Shown here: positions 19,642-29,557 of the stretch, in pieces
Position numbering within the stretch: position 1 is the stretch's first letter
Layout of the letters: every line of letters starts with the position of its first letter
NCBI RefSeq assembly: GCF_029714425.1
Contig: NZ_CP121668.1
Coordinates: forward strand, 6,531,501 to 6,595,500
DNA: 64,000 bases
DNA from: Bradyrhizobium sp. CB2312
Lineage (GTDB): Bacteria; Pseudomonadota; Alphaproteobacteria; Rhizobiales; Xanthobacteraceae
Reading direction: 5' to 3'
The notes under the pieces: model-generated
Databases searched by the model: none
Told to the model about the DNA's origin: nothing
What the model saw: only the letters and a program-made list of their open reading frames with translations
Position numbers and translations under genes: made by a program

Positions 19642-20240
19642 GCGGCTTCCTCGGTCCACTCGATTTCGACGGTCGCATTCCGCCGCGCCAGCAGACGCGG
19701 GTGGCGGCATTCCTGATCTCGGCGCATGGCGCCCTCGCCCGGCAATTCGCATTCACGCTGCCCATGAGGCTCGACGCCGCCTGGCAGACCGAATTGAACG
19801 CGCAGTTCTATCGCGAGAGCGAGATCGTCTCGCTGCTGATGCGTGCCACCTCCTGGATCCCCGATCTTGCCCTGGGATACATGGCCGCATCCTGGGAGGC
19901 CGCCTGGTTGCCCGCGCCCATCGACGGGATCGCAGATCCTCGCCTCGCGCAGGCGGTCCACCTCGCAACACTTGCCCATGCCGTTCACGCCGGCATCCGA
20001 CCGGCTGCGCTGCTGCCGGTCGAGGCCAATGCGCAGGATCCGTTTGTCATGGCATTGCGTCGCATCGAGTTCGAGAGCAGCCGGCTGTTGCAGGCGCAGA
20101 TCCTGTTCCTTAGGGGAGCGGACCTTGCGCCATATCGGGACGCCGTGAGCGCGGCGCTCGAGCAGCGCCACGCCGGCGTTCGCAAGCTCTGGCGCGAGAC
20201 GCTCGCGGGCATCGGCGTGGACGCACCCGGAACGGAATGA
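19638..20240 (+). CDS. Hypothetical protein coupled to an alpha/beta hydrolase
   Basis: A 200-residue soluble, mostly helical protein rich in Ala, Leu and Arg, without a signal or membrane segment. I do not recognise a family. It begins MSGFLGPLDFDGRIPPRQQTRVAAFL and contains two leucine/alanine helices around SLLMRATSWIPDLALGYMAAS. The start overlaps the hydrolase stop (ATGA), so both proteins are probably made together and may act on the same substrate. Confidence 0.65.
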   Translation: MSGFLGPLDFDGRIPPRQQTRVAAFLISAHGALARQFAFTLPMRLDAAWQTELNAQFYRESEIVSLLMRATSWIPDLALGYMAASWEAAWLPAPIDGIADPRLAQAVHLATLAHAVHAGIRPAALLPVEANAQDPFVMALRRIEFESSRLLQAQILFLRGADLAPYRDAVSAALEQRHAGVRKLWRETLAGIGVDAPGTE

Positions 20241-20249
20241 CCGGAAGTC

Positions 20250-20263
20250 TTGATGCAGATCAA
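20250..20263. promoter_or_regulatory. FixK/FNR-like box, both half-sites perfect
   Basis: TTGAT-gcag-ATCAA, perfect in both half-sites. It lies about 81 bases (centre) before the AtoD start at 20338, so with the usual -41 spacing transcription would start near 20298. It would control the CoA-transferase and MaoC genes. Confidence 0.7.
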
Positions 20264-20337
20264 AGGAGGGCAACCGGCCGGCGCCAACATCCACGTACTG
20301 CAGCCTTTCCATCGCCGGCCGCCCGGGAGTTTCAATC

Positions 20338-20985
20338 ATGAAGGCCGTCTCCGTCGAAGAAGCCGTTGCGATGATTCCGGCCGGCGCCAGCGTCATGGTC
20401 GGCGGGTTCATGAGTGTCGGCACGCCGGAGCGCCTGCTCGACGAGATCGTGCGGCAGAGGAAGACCGGGCTGACGCTGATCTGCAACGACGCAGCCACGC
20501 CCGGCAAGGGCGTCGGCAAGCTGTTCGATGCATCGCTGGTCTCCCGTTTGATCGCGACGCATATCGGTCTCAATCCGAAAGCGCAGCAGCAGATGCTGGC
20601 GAACCAGATCGCCGTCGATCTCGTTCCGCAGGGCACCTTCGTCGAGCGCATCCGCGCGGGCGGATGCGGCCTCGGCGGCGTGCTCACGCCGACCGGCGTC
20701 GGCACGCTGGTTGCGGAAGGCAAGCGCCAGATCGAGGTCGACGGCAAACCCTTCCTGCTCGAGACCGCGCTGCGGGCGCAATTCGCGCTGGTGCACGCCT
20801 TCCTCGCCGACTATCTCGGCAACCTCGCCTACGCGCTGACCTCGCGCAACTTCAACCCGATCATGGCGATGGCCGCCGACACCGTCATCGTCACGACGGA
20901 GAACATCGTGCCGGTCGGCGTCATCGCGCCCGATCATGTCATGACACCGGCGCCGCTCGTCGACTATCTCATCACCAACGGGTGA
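20338..20985 (+). CDS. atoD: 3-oxoacid/acetate CoA-transferase, alpha subunit
   Basis: A 215-residue subunit of a family I CoA-transferase. It has the glycine-rich start (MIPAGASVMVGGFMSVGTPERLLDEI), the CNDAATPGKGVGKLF segment and the GTFVERIRAGGCGLGGVLTPTGVGT signature of the alpha subunit. The enzyme moves CoA between acetoacetate or other short acids and acetyl- or succinyl-CoA. The gene is followed after 3 bases by the beta subunit and then a MaoC hydratase; the trio points to short-chain acyl-CoA and PHB-monomer metabolism. A FixK-like box stands upstream. Confidence 0.92.
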   Translation: MKAVSVEEAVAMIPAGASVMVGGFMSVGTPERLLDEIVRQRKTGLTLICNDAATPGKGVGKLFDASLVSRLIATHIGLNPKAQQQMLANQIAVDLVPQGTFVERIRAGGCGLGGVLTPTGVGTLVAEGKRQIEVDGKPFLLETALRAQFALVHAFLADYLGNLAYALTSRNFNPIMAMAADTVIVTTENIVPVGVIAPDHVMTPAPLVDYLITNG

Positions 20986-20988
20986 GCC

Positions 20989-21639
<651 letters not shown>

Positions 21640-21650
21640 GCAGGGTGACC

Positions 21651-22109
21651 ATGCGGATCTTCAGCGACTTCCACGAGATCAAATCCGCGGTCGGCACCGA
21701 GATCGGTGCCAGCGACTGGATCGAGATCACCCAGGAGCGCATCAACCTGTTCGCCGAGGCGACCTGCGACGAGCAATGGATCCATGTCGACCAGAAGCGC
21801 GCGAGCAAGGAGATGCCCGGCGGCAAGACTATCGCCCACGGTCTGCTCTCGCTCGCCCTGGCGCCGCTGTTCATCCGCTCGGTGATCGGCCTGAAGGGCC
21901 TGCGCAACACGCTGAACTACGGCGCCGACCGGATCAGATATCTCGCGCCGGTGCCGGCAGGCTCGAAACTGCGCGGCCGCGTCACGGTCGCCGAAGCCGA
22001 GGACGTGCCGCCCGACGGATTGCGCGTCAACTATCACCTCGTGATCGAGATCGAGGGCGGCAAGAAGCCCGCCTGCGTCGCCGAGCTGATCGCCCTGCAC
22101 TACCGCTGA
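21651..22109 (+). CDS. MaoC-like (R)-specific enoyl-CoA hydratase
   Basis: A 152-residue hot-dog-fold hydratase. It has the MaoC motif with the catalytic Asp and His spaced as usual (CDEQWIHVD, then GKTIAHGLLSLAL), and a normal single-domain length. Such proteins hydrate trans-2-enoyl-CoA to (R)-3-hydroxyacyl-CoA (PhaJ role) or the reverse; NodN-type relatives also exist. It is the third gene of the FixK-box operon with the CoA-transferase, so it may link beta-oxidation or crotonyl-CoA with PHB monomers. ATG 21651 is the natural start, 11 bases after the upstream stop. Confidence 0.88.
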   Translation: MRIFSDFHEIKSAVGTEIGASDWIEITQERINLFAEATCDEQWIHVDQKRASKEMPGGKTIAHGLLSLALAPLFIRSVIGLKGLRNTLNYGADRIRYLAPVPAGSKLRGRVTVAEAEDVPPDGLRVNYHLVIEIEGGKKPACVAELIALHYR

Positions 22110-22114
22110 AACAG

Positions 22115-22260
22115 AAAAATTCGAAAACAACCCCATGCACAGTAGCCACGGGGTTGATCGCACAGCATTTTTCTGATTTAGCGAAATCATCATTGACCCG
22201 TCGGGCAAAACAGTGGCAATATGCCATGATCAGCCCGAGCGTCCAGACGGCCCAGCCCCG
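22115..22260. repeat. Probable Bradyrhizobium-type intergenic repeat with terminator-like hairpin
   Basis: This AT-richer stretch lies between the convergent MaoC and fabI genes. It holds a 7-bp stem, CAACCCC (22128-22134) and GGGGTTG (22150-22156), followed by a TTTTT run (22168-22172), and a second palindrome-like motif, TTGACCCGTCGGGCAA (22193-22208). From memory, similar text recurs between genes in Bradyrhizobium genomes, so I call it an interspersed repeat that can also end transcription. The recurrence cannot be shown from this window, as there is only one copy here. Confidence 0.45.
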
Positions 22261-22283
22261 CGTGACGACGCGCGGATGCGCGA

Positions 22284-23072
22284 TCAATCGATGATGTGAT
22301 AGCCACCATCGATGTAGAGCACACCGCCAGTGATCAGCTTGGCGCCGTCAAGCGCGAGGAAGGCGGTGGCGTTGCCGACATCGTCGATGCTGACGAGGCT
22401 GCGCGAGGGCGCCTTGGATTGCGCCTTGTCCATCAGCTCGTCGAACTCCGGAATGCCCGAGGCCGCGCGGGTCGCAAGCGGTCCCGGCGAGATCGCGTGG
22501 ACGCGGATGCCCTTCGGACCCAGTTCGGCGGCAGCATAGCGAACCGAGGCTTCGAGCGCGGCCTTGGCGACACCCATGATGTTGTAGTTCTCCACCACCA
22601 TCTGACTGCCGTAATAGGTCATCGTGAACAACGTGCCGCCGTTCTTCATCAGCGGCTCGGCGAGATGCGCCATGCGCAGGAACGACCAGCAGGAGACGTC
22701 CATGGTCTTGAGGAAGCCGTCGCGACCGACGTCGACAACGCGGCCATGCAGCGCTTCCTTCGGCGAGAAGGCGATCGAATGAAGCAGGAAATCGAGCTGG
22801 CCCCACTCCGACTGGATCCGCTCGAACACCGCTTCGGTCTGGCCTTCGACCATGACGTCGAGCGGCATGAAGATCGGCGCTTCCAGCGCCTGCGCCAGCG
22901 GCTCGACGTGCTTTTTCGCGCGGTCGTTCAGATAGGTGACGGCGAGATCGGCGCCGAGTGCCCGGAACGCCCTGGCGCAGCCCCAGGCGATCGACTGATC
23001 GTTGGCGATGCCGACGACGAGGCCCTTCTTCCCCTTCAGGGCGACCTTGCTGTCCGGAAACACTGGGATCAT
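22284..23072 (-). CDS. fabI: Enoyl-ACP reductase (NADH), FabI type
   Basis: A 262-residue short-chain-dehydrogenase-type enzyme that reduces enoyl-ACP in the last step of the fatty-acid elongation cycle. It has the FabI start [22 protein letters not shown] (nucleotide binding), [13 protein letters not shown], and the catalytic pair Tyr163-x6-Lys170 with an earlier Tyr in MTYYGSQ. The start overlaps the ackA stop (ATGA at 23069-23072), so it is the last gene of the DUF3141-pta-ackA-fabI operon. This placement is unusual for a core lipid gene and suggests an extra, condition-specific FabI copy. Confidence 0.93.
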   Translation of the reverse strand: MIPVFPDSKVALKGKKGLVVGIANDQSIAWGCARAFRALGADLAVTYLNDRAKKHVEPLAQALEAPIFMPLDVMVEGQTEAVFERIQSEWGQLDFLLHSIAFSPKEALHGRVVDVGRDGFLKTMDVSCWSFLRMAHLAEPLMKNGGTLFTMTYYGSQMVVENYNIMGVAKAALEASVRYAAAELGPKGIRVHAISPGPLATRAASGIPEFDELMDKAQSKAPSRSLVSIDDVGNATAFLALDGAKLITGGVLYIDGGYHIID

Positions 23073-24283
23073 GACACCCTCTCATGTCTGGGGTTTGGCG
23101 AGTGGCCGTTCATCAAGAGCGCCAGCGTGTGCTGCGCGATCATCAGCTCCTCGTCGGTCGGCACGACATAGACGGGGATGCGACTTGTCGCCGTCGAGAT
23201 CAGCCGCGCGTGGCGCGCGTTCTCAGCCGCATCGAGCGTCACGCCGAGCCAGCCGAGCTGCTCCGCCACGCGGGCGCGGATGCTGCTCGAGTTCTCGCCG
23301 ATGCCGGCGGTGAAGACGAAGGCGTCGAGGCCCTGGAGCGCGGCGGCGAGCATGCCGGCGTTGAGGCCGATGCGATAGACGAAATAGTCGACCGCCAGCC
23401 TCGCCTGCGGATCGGGGCTTGCCTCCAGCTCGCGCATGTCATTGCTGACGCCGGAGAGACCTTTCAAGCCGCAATCGCGGTAGAGGAAATCCTGCACCTT
23501 CGATGCCGCCATCCCCTTCTCGGAGATCAGGTACAGCACCACGCCCGGATCGAGCTGGCCGGGGCGCGTGCCCATTGGCAGCCCGTCGAGCGCGGTAAAT
23601 CCCATGGTGCTCTCGACGCTCTGTCCGCCCTTCATCGCGCACATCGATGCGCCGCTTCCGAGATGAGCGACGATCACCCGGCGCTTTGCGATATCGGGCG
23701 CGATCTGCGGCAGGGTCCGGGAGATGTACTCATAGGACAGCCCGTGGAAACCGTAGCGCCGCACGCCTTCAGCGTGAAGCTGATGCGGGATGGCGTAATG
23801 ATCGGCCAGCGGCCCATGCGTGCGGTGAAACGCGGTGTCGAAGCAGGCGACCTGCGGCACCTCAGGGAAATTGGCCAGGATCGAGCGGATCGGCGCCAGA
23901 TTGTGCGGCTGATGGAGCGGCGCCAGGGCGACGAAGCGCTCAAGGCGCGCCACCACGCCATGGTCGACCAGGACCGGCCGCTCATAATCCGGCCCGCCAT
24001 GGACGACGCGATGCCCGACCGCCAGCGGATGGATGCGAACCTCGTTCCGCAGCCATTCGCCGGCGACGTTCATCGCCGCCGGAACATCCGCAATTGCCTC
24101 GATCGGATAGGCACGGTCGGCCATGGGATCGCCGCCTGCCCCACTCGCGCGCAGACGCGGGCGGCTGCCGATGCCATCCACCTGCCCTTTGATCAGCCGG
24201 CGCAGCGTGCCCTCACCCTCGGCCGCGAAGACCTGGAACTTGACGCTCGACGAGCCGGCGTTGACGACGAGAATGCTATCCAT
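23069..24283 (-). CDS. ackA: Acetate kinase
   Basis: A 404-residue acetate kinase, close to the family length. It has the N-terminal [12 protein letters not shown] phosphate motif, the DTAFHRTHG segment, [11 protein letters not shown], the adenosine-binding [24 protein letters not shown] block, and [13 protein letters not shown] near the end. It makes ATP and acetate from acetyl phosphate. ATG 24283 lies 5 bases after the pta stop; a GTG at 24292 that overlaps this stop is also possible. With Pta it gives substrate-level phosphorylation, useful when respiration is limited; the upstream FixK-like box agrees with this. Confidence 0.95.
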   Translation of the reverse strand: MDSILVVNAGSSSVKFQVFAAEGEGTLRRLIKGQVDGIGSRPRLRASGAGGDPMADRAYPIEAIADVPAAMNVAGEWLRNEVRIHPLAVGHRVVHGGPDYERPVLVDHGVVARLERFVALAPLHQPHNLAPIRSILANFPEVPQVACFDTAFHRTHGPLADHYAIPHQLHAEGVRRYGFHGLSYEYISRTLPQIAPDIAKRRVIVAHLGSGASMCAMKGGQSVESTMGFTALDGLPMGTRPGQLDPGVVLYLISEKGMAASKVQDFLYRDCGLKGLSGVSNDMRELEASPDPQARLAVDYFVYRIGLNAGMLAAALQGLDAFVFTAGIGENSSSIRARVAEQLGWLGVTLDAAENARHARLISTATSRIPVYVVPTDEELMIAQHTLALLMNGHSPNPRHERVS

Positions 24284-24288
24284 GGCGG

Positions 24289-25251
24289 TCACGCCGGTAC
24301 TGTCGGCGCCTTCTGGCGCCTTGCGTGGGCATAGAGCGCAGCGACGGCGCAGGACGCCATCCGTGCCCGCGGAGTGTCGGCGCGCGAGGTCAGGACAATA
24401 GGCACGCGCGCGCCGAGCACGATGCCGGCGCCATCGGCCTTGGCGAAATAAGCAAGATTCTTGGCAAGCATGTTGCCGGCTTCGAGGTCGGGCACGACCA
24501 GGATCTGCGCGCGGCCGGCGACCTCGGATTTGATGCCCTTGATGCGTGCGGATTCGACGTCGATCGCGTTGTCGAAGGCCAGCGGCCCATCGAGCAGGCC
24601 GCCGGTGATCTGCCCGCGATCCGCCATCTTGCAGAGCGCGGCCGCCTCGATCGTGGAGGGGATTTTCGACGTGACCGTTTCCACCGCGGACAGGATGGCG
24701 ACGCGCGGCGATTTGCCGAAGTTCGCCTGGGCGTACAGATCGATCGCGTTCTGGATGATGTCGCGCTTGGCGTCGAGATCGGGGAAGATGTTGATGGCGG
24801 CGTCGGTGACGAAGATGGTCTCGGCATAGGCCGGCACGTCCATGACGAAGACATGGCTGATGCGCCGATCGGTCCGCAGGCCCCCGACCTTCGCCGTCAC
24901 GGCCCGCATCAGCTCGTCGGTGTGCAGGCTGCCCTTCATCAGCAGCTCGCCCCGCGCGGCGTGGATCAGTTCGACGCCCTTGGCTGCGGCATCGTCGCTG
25001 TGCGCGGCATCGACGACCTCATAGCCGGAAATGTCCAATCCGAATTTCGCGGCCGTATCCCTGATCTTCCGCTCCGGCCCGACCAGCAGGGGCCGGATGA
25101 TGCCGGCCACAGCGCTGTCCACGGCGCCCCGCAACGACGTCTCGTCGCAGGGATGCACGACGACGGTCGGCGTCGGCGGGATCGCCTTGGCAGCGGCGAT
25201 CAGACGATCGTACTTGCTGGGAGACTGCGTGGCCGTCGCATCTGGTGACAT
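24289..25251 (-). CDS. pta: Phosphate acetyl/butyryltransferase
   Basis: A 320-residue protein with a single PTA/PTB domain and no N-terminal DRTGG-type extension. It contains [56 protein letters not shown] and [32 protein letters not shown], all typical. It turns acetyl-CoA (or butyryl-CoA) and phosphate into the acyl phosphate used by AckA. The usual substrate cannot be fixed from sequence; the ackA neighbour favours acetyl-CoA. It lies 29 bases after the DUF3141 gene and 5 bases before ackA. Confidence 0.9.
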   Translation of the reverse strand: MSPDATATQSPSKYDRLIAAAKAIPPTPTVVVHPCDETSLRGAVDSAVAGIIRPLLVGPERKIRDTAAKFGLDISGYEVVDAAHSDDAAAKGVELIHAARGELLMKGSLHTDELMRAVTAKVGGLRTDRRISHVFVMDVPAYAETIFVTDAAINIFPDLDAKRDIIQNAIDLYAQANFGKSPRVAILSAVETVTSKIPSTIEAAALCKMADRGQITGGLLDGPLAFDNAIDVESARIKGIKSEVAGRAQILVVPDLEAGNMLAKNLAYFAKADGAGIVLGARVPIVLTSRADTPRARMASCAVAALYAHARRQKAPTVPA

Positions 25252-25280
25252 GATGTTGCTCCCGGTCCCTGCAATTCTGG

Positions 25281-27509
25281 CTACGACGCCTTCGCCCTTG
25301 GATCGAACGGGGCAACATTCGACGCCGTCTCGGAAGGCTCGCTGATGTCGAGGCCGAACAGGCCGGCGACCTGCCGCAGCCGTTTGGCCCGCTCGCCGGT
25401 GACGTCCTCGCTCGCGGACAGCACCTTCTCGATCGCCTCGAAAGCGCCGCGGCGAAGATTGACGTCGTCAGGCAGCATCCTCGGGATGGCGGCCAGCGCC
25501 GCGGCGCGATCGAGCAGCAGCATGAAGAACTGCTCCCGCACCAGCATCTTGAACTCTGGCAGGGTCATGCGCGCGCCGGCATGGTCGCGGCGGACCTGGC
25601 GCAACGCCTCGATGCTGCGTTCATCGACCATCCCGCGCGCCGAGCCGACATAGAGCAAAGCGCGCAGCGCAGCTTCCCGCAGACCGCCCTCGCCGATCCG
25701 CGATTTCAGTTCAGCGATGCGCCTCTCGAGCATGACGCGGTGCTCGGCGGTCATCTCACGCCGCTGGGATGGCGCAGAGGCGGGATCGATCCCGACCGCC
25801 GCTTGCAGCGCCGGCGAACCATAGACGCTGAGGAAGATCGCTTCGCTCAGCGCCTCCTGCGAGTCGCGCCAGCTGTCCAGGGCGTGAACGATCTGCTTCG
25901 AGATCTGCTCCTGGAACGCCAGGAACGGATTGTCCGCCGCGACCGGCTTGCGCTCCTCCTCGGCCTTCTCGGCCAACGATTTCACCGTCGCCATATAGGG
26001 ATTCCGGCTGCTGAACAGCTCGTATTGCAGCCGCAGCGGATGCATGTTGTGGGCCCACTCGGCCATCTTGGGCGTCACCATGCCCTTGATCCAGGGCTGG
26101 AGGAATTTCTGATAGGCCTTGAGATTGATCTCAGACACGCGCTTGGCGGTGGCAAAGCGCCGCTCGTCCTCGGGGGAATTGCCGCCCATGGCGCGGATGT
26201 CGTCGAGCGTCCGCGCCTCGCAGCGCATCACCCATTGCCCGACCACCAGATCCGAACTCGCGGTCTCCTTGCCCTTTGCCTCGAAGGTGGCCTCATAGAG
26301 CCCGGGCGGCAAAACGTCGATCAAATCGATATTGCCGGAGAACTCCGCATGCTCCTTCTTGGCGATGCCGCCGGAGACGAAGATGCCGAGATGACCGATG
26401 CTCTCGTGCACGGTGTAGACGATGGTCTGGCCATAGGCCCTGATCTCGTCGACATCGGCGTAGCAGTCCAGGATCCAGTCCAGCGCCTGCTGCGGAGGCG
26501 TGATGTTGTCGCCCTTGGAGCAGAACACCACGATCGGCGACCTGATGCTGCGCAGGTCGACCCTTTGGCCGTCCGACATCTCGATCTTGCCGGCCGCGAG
26601 ATTGTTGCCGACGAACAGCTCGTCGACGATGAACTGGATCTCCTCGGCGTTGAGGTTGACGTGGCCCCCCCACCAGCGCTCGAATTCGAGATAGCGGTCC
26701 GCCTCGGTGTCGACCTTGGAATAGACGTTGTATTGCTTGGTCCACAGCGTGTTCGACGGGTTCTGGTTTTCGAAGTTCTGCACCAGCCAGGCGCCATCGA
26801 ACTTGCCGGCGCCGAGATCGCTGGTGAGCGCGGTGAGCCAGCTCCCGCCGAGCAGGCCGCCGGAATAGCGCATCGGATATTTTCCGTGCACGCCGGCCCA
26901 ATAGGCAAGCGGTGCGCCGGCGATGATCAGCGGACCGAACAGCTCGGGACGCAGCGAGGCCAGGATCATGAGGGCCCATCCGGCCTGGCAATTGCCGATC
27001 ACGCAGGGCTTGCCGTCGGCGTCGGGATGGCGCTCGATGACCTCTTCGATGAAGATGGCTTCGGCACGCGCGATGCGCTCGATGGTCTGCCCGGGCATCG
27101 GATCCGGCAGGAACCCGATGAAATAGCAGGGATGGCCTGCCTTCATGGCGACGCCGATTTCGCTGTCGGCCTTGAAGCCGCCGATGCCGGGGCCGTGGCC
27201 CGCACGCGGATCGATCACGACGAACGGCCGCCGGTTCATGTCGATCTCGACATTGGCGGGCGGAATGATGCGCACCAGCGCGTAGTTGACGGGATCGTCG
27301 AGCTTGCGCCCGTCCATGATCAATTCGGCGGAATATTGCAGGACATGCGGCGCGGTCTGCGCGACGTGTTCCCGGTACTGATCACCGCGGCGGCGCATGA
27401 TGTCCAGGAACAGGACGCTGCGCTGTCCCGCATCGATCATGTATTCGACCGCCGAGGCGACGAGGCCCGACATCGGACCGCCCGGAATTTGCGCTTTTTC
27501 GATAGACAT
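25281..27509 (-). CDS. DUF3141 protein with PhaC-like catalytic cysteine
   Basis: A 742-residue DUF3141 protein. The first half is an alpha/beta-hydrolase domain related to PHA synthases: it has the cysteine lipase-box GNCQAG (Cys174) instead of a serine, an Asp in FCSKGDNITPP and a His in HESIGHLGIFVSGG. The second half is helical and charged. The family is often annotated as poly(3-hydroxyalkanoate) synthetase-like, but its reaction is not settled. ATG 27509 is chosen because residues before it look non-coding. It heads the operon with pta, ackA and fabI, and a FixK-like box lies about 60 bases upstream. Confidence 0.87.
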   Translation of the reverse strand: MSIEKAQIPGGPMSGLVASAVEYMIDAGQRSVLFLDIMRRRGDQYREHVAQTAPHVLQYSAELIMDGRKLDDPVNYALVRIIPPANVEIDMNRRPFVVIDPRAGHGPGIGGFKADSEIGVAMKAGHPCYFIGFLPDPMPGQTIERIARAEAIFIEEVIERHPDADGKPCVIGNCQAGWALMILASLRPELFGPLIIAGAPLAYWAGVHGKYPMRYSGGLLGGSWLTALTSDLGAGKFDGAWLVQNFENQNPSNTLWTKQYNVYSKVDTEADRYLEFERWWGGHVNLNAEEIQFIVDELFVGNNLAAGKIEMSDGQRVDLRSIRSPIVVFCSKGDNITPPQQALDWILDCYADVDEIRAYGQTIVYTVHESIGHLGIFVSGGIAKKEHAEFSGNIDLIDVLPPGLYEATFEAKGKETASSDLVVGQWVMRCEARTLDDIRAMGGNSPEDERRFATAKRVSEINLKAYQKFLQPWIKGMVTPKMAEWAHNMHPLRLQYELFSSRNPYMATVKSLAEKAEEERKPVAADNPFLAFQEQISKQIVHALDSWRDSQEALSEAIFLSVYGSPALQAAVGIDPASAPSQRREMTAEHRVMLERRIAELKSRIGEGGLREAALRALLYVGSARGMVDERSIEALRQVRRDHAGARMTLPEFKMLVREQFFMLLLDRAAALAAIPRMLPDDVNLRRGAFEAIEKVLSASEDVTGERAKRLRQVAGLFGLDISEPSETASNVAPFDPRAKAS

Positions 27510-27563
27510 GTTTCGACCTCTCCGTCGCGTTCGCCAATTGACGGCGGTAGGCCAGGAGGAACG

Positions 27564-27577
27564 TTGATCTAGGTCAA
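27564..27577. promoter_or_regulatory. FixK/FNR-like box (one mismatch)
   Basis: TTGAT-ctag-GTCAA, one base off consensus. The centre lies about 61 bases before the DUF3141 start (27509) and about 93 bases before the GNAT start (27664). It suits activation of the DUF3141-pta-ackA-fabI operon best. Confidence 0.65.
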
Positions 27578-27663
27578 GATGACCTGCACGCTTGAAAGGC
27601 TCTTGTCCTGTAACAGGCTTACGAGGCGCGGTTTGCTTGACGCGCCAATAGCTGCCGGGCGAC

Positions 27664-28197
27664 ATGGGCATGTCACAAATTGCTGATTACAGCGCGCAAG
27701 CCGCGCTGAAGGACGGCATTCCAGTCGAGATTCGTGCGCTTCGGCCGAGCGACGAGGCGGACATGCTCGCCGCGATCGAGCGCACCGGCCCGAGCTCGCT
27801 GCAGAGCCGGTTCTTCGTCATGAAGCGGCACTTCTCGGAGAAGGAGCGCGCCTATTTCATGGACGTCGATTTCAGCAATCACGTCGCACTGGCCGCTTGG
27901 GTCGAGGAACACGGTCGTCGGATCATCGTCGGCGGCGGCCGATATGTGGTCACACATCCCGGCGAGGCTGAGATGGCCTTCGTCGTGGTGGATGCCTGGC
28001 AAGGCCGCGGGATCGGTTCCCTGCTGCTGAAGCATCTCATCGACATCGCGCGGGAACAGGGGATGCGCGAGCTCACGGCCGAGGTTCTGGCCGACAACGC
28101 GTCGATGCGGCGGGTGTTCGCGAAGTCAGACTTCAGGCCTGGGCGAAGCGATGATCCGAGGACAGTGCGTCTGACCCTCGCCCTAGGGCCCGCTTGA
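27664..28197 (+). CDS. GNAT family N-acetyltransferase
   Basis: A 177-residue single-domain GNAT protein. It shows the acetyl-CoA binding loop VDAWQGRGIGSLLLKHLIDIA (Q/R-x-x-G-x-G pattern) followed by a TAEVLADNASMRRVFAKSDF segment typical of motif B. The substrate is not clear. Domain similarity is to the GNAT part of protein lysine acetyltransferases of the Pat/acs type, which would fit beside acetyl-phosphate enzymes, but this is only inference. Start at ATG 27664 or ATG 27670. Confidence 0.85.
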   Translation: MGMSQIADYSAQAALKDGIPVEIRALRPSDEADMLAAIERTGPSSLQSRFFVMKRHFSEKERAYFMDVDFSNHVALAAWVEEHGRRIIVGGGRYVVTHPGEAEMAFVVVDAWQGRGIGSLLLKHLIDIAREQGMRELTAEVLADNASMRRVFAKSDFRPGRSDDPRTVRLTLALGPA

Positions 28198-28200
28198 GCC

Positions 28201-28656
28201 TCATTTCAAGGCGATCGTGATCTGACTGATATTGGCGGCGAGCTCGAGTCCCGCCTTCGGGCCTTGCAGCACGATGGTCACGCCCTTCTCGTTGCGGAGG
28301 TGAACGCCGTTGACGCCGCCGACCAGCGCGAAGCCCCCGCCGACGGAGCTGTAAGTGCCGGCGAAGTCACCGACATCGCGGATGCCCGAGGCCCAGCCGT
28401 CAAAACGGCCGATCGTCGCGCCGGCCGTGATGCCGAAGCTGAGACCGCTGATCCTGAACGGATAGGTCTTGCCGCGATAGGTCAGCACGCCGCTGCCGGC
28501 GCCGCCGCCGACCAGGAGGCCGGCCTTGACGATCTTGGCGCGGACGTGCCCGGCCGCCTGCGCAAAGGACGGCGTCGGCGCGGCGAGCCCGAGCGCCAGC
28601 AGCAGGACCGCGATCAGGCGGGAACGATGCGTCCGCCGTTCAGGGTTTTGCTGCAT
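28201..28656 (-). CDS. Small exported glycine-rich protein (paralogue of 38071-38505)
   Basis: A 151-residue protein with a signal peptide (ending PSFAQA). The mature domain is made of short strands: AKIVKAGLLVGGGAGSGVLTYRGKTYPFRISGLSFGITAGATIG, then FAGTYSSVGGGFALVGGVNGVHLRNEKGVTIVLQGPKAGLELAANISQITIAL. The protein encoded at 38071-38505 has the same order of segments, so the two are paralogues. I do not know the family name. It is the third gene after DUF3300 and DUF2950, overlapping the DUF2950 gene end (28640-28656). Confidence 0.7.
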   Translation of the reverse strand: MQQNPERRTHRSRLIAVLLLALGLAAPTPSFAQAAGHVRAKIVKAGLLVGGGAGSGVLTYRGKTYPFRISGLSFGITAGATIGRFDGWASGIRDVGDFAGTYSSVGGGFALVGGVNGVHLRNEKGVTIVLQGPKAGLELAANISQITIALK

Positions 28657-29557
28657 CGACCTTCTTCCAGGTTTGGTCGGGATCGAACAGCGTGGTGCGC
28701 TCGGCAAGGAACTCGGTGCGCGGGCCGAGATCCTTCTGGTAGACGACACCGTCGTGATTGACGAGGAAGGTCATGACGCCGGAATTGCCGTATTCCGCCG
28801 GCCAGGCGATCAGACCGAAGCCGCCGATCATCTTGCCCTTGACGACATAATTGAGCGCGCCGCCGCGCGCATTCGGGCCCTGCCCCTTGAGGATGTGGAA
28901 GTAGTAGCCGTGATAGGGCGCGGGGCCGACATCGCCGGCGCGATAGCCTTCCTTCGACGCCTCCGCCGCCAGCGCGCCGAGTGGGCTCGGATCGCTGTCG
29001 TCGCGCCAGAACAGGCCGTCCTTCTTGCCGGGCGAGGAGACGATACGCTGCGCATAGACGCCGGCGCCCTCACCGCGATCCTTGTCGGCATATTCGTTCT
29101 GCGCATCGACATAGGCGAGCATGGTCTGAATCGCGTCGAGCTCGTTGCGGCCGATGCGGCGGCGGAGCACCTCGATCCGGCCCTCGTTGGTGTCGAACGC
29201 CCAACCGGTCTTGGTGTTGACCAGCGGAATCGGGAACGGGAAGTCGTCCGGCCCGAGCATCAGCGTCGCGGTCTTGTTGCCCTCCGCCTTGATGCCGTGC
29301 TTGGCGTCATACATCGAGGTGAAGCGCGCCCGGATGTCGTTGTCCGCGACCTCGTCACCGGAGGAGACGATGTCCTCGGCGTCCCTGCCGAGCACTTTCA
29401 AAATGTCTTTCGGGCCGCTCTTGACCGCGGCGGCAAGCGCGGCCGCGGCATCTTCCGGTGTCTTGTAGGATTCCTGCGCGAGTGATGCCGATCCGAACAG
29501 CGCGAGCGCGACGATGCCCGGCAGCACCGCACGATGGAACGATTTCAGACCGGTCAT
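28640..29557 (-). CDS. DUF2950 family exported protein
   Basis: A 305-residue protein with a signal peptide (ending ASLAQ). It has the DUF2950 features: an early YKTPEDAAAALAAAVKSGPKDILKVLG helix, GRIEVLRRRIGRNELDAIQTMLAYVDAQNEYA, the motif GYYFHILKGQGPNARGGALNYVVKGKMIGGFGLIAWPAEYGNSGVMTFLVN, and a final GRTT-like segment. Function is unknown. DUF2950 genes usually stand beside DUF3300 genes, as here: its start overlaps the DUF3300 stop (29554-29557). Confidence 0.9.
   Translation of the reverse strand: MTGLKSFHRAVLPGIVALALFGSASLAQESYKTPEDAAAALAAAVKSGPKDILKVLGRDAEDIVSSGDEVADNDIRARFTSMYDAKHGIKAEGNKTATLMLGPDDFPFPIPLVNTKTGWAFDTNEGRIEVLRRRIGRNELDAIQTMLAYVDAQNEYADKDRGEGAGVYAQRIVSSPGKKDGLFWRDDSDPSPLGALAAEASKEGYRAGDVGPAPYHGYYFHILKGQGPNARGGALNYVVKGKMIGGFGLIAWPAEYGNSGVMTFLVNHDGVVYQKDLGPRTEFLAERTTLFDPDQTWKKVDAAKP

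Noticed and set aside
22027..22287. 86-codon minus-strand frame in the MaoC-fabI gap
   Set aside because: It spans the probable intergenic repeat and the MaoC gene end. Similar predicted proteins in this group are usually translations of that repeat.
25581..27572. 663-codon open frame on the plus strand
   Set aside because: Antisense to the DUF3141 gene; no recognisable domain and typical shadow composition.
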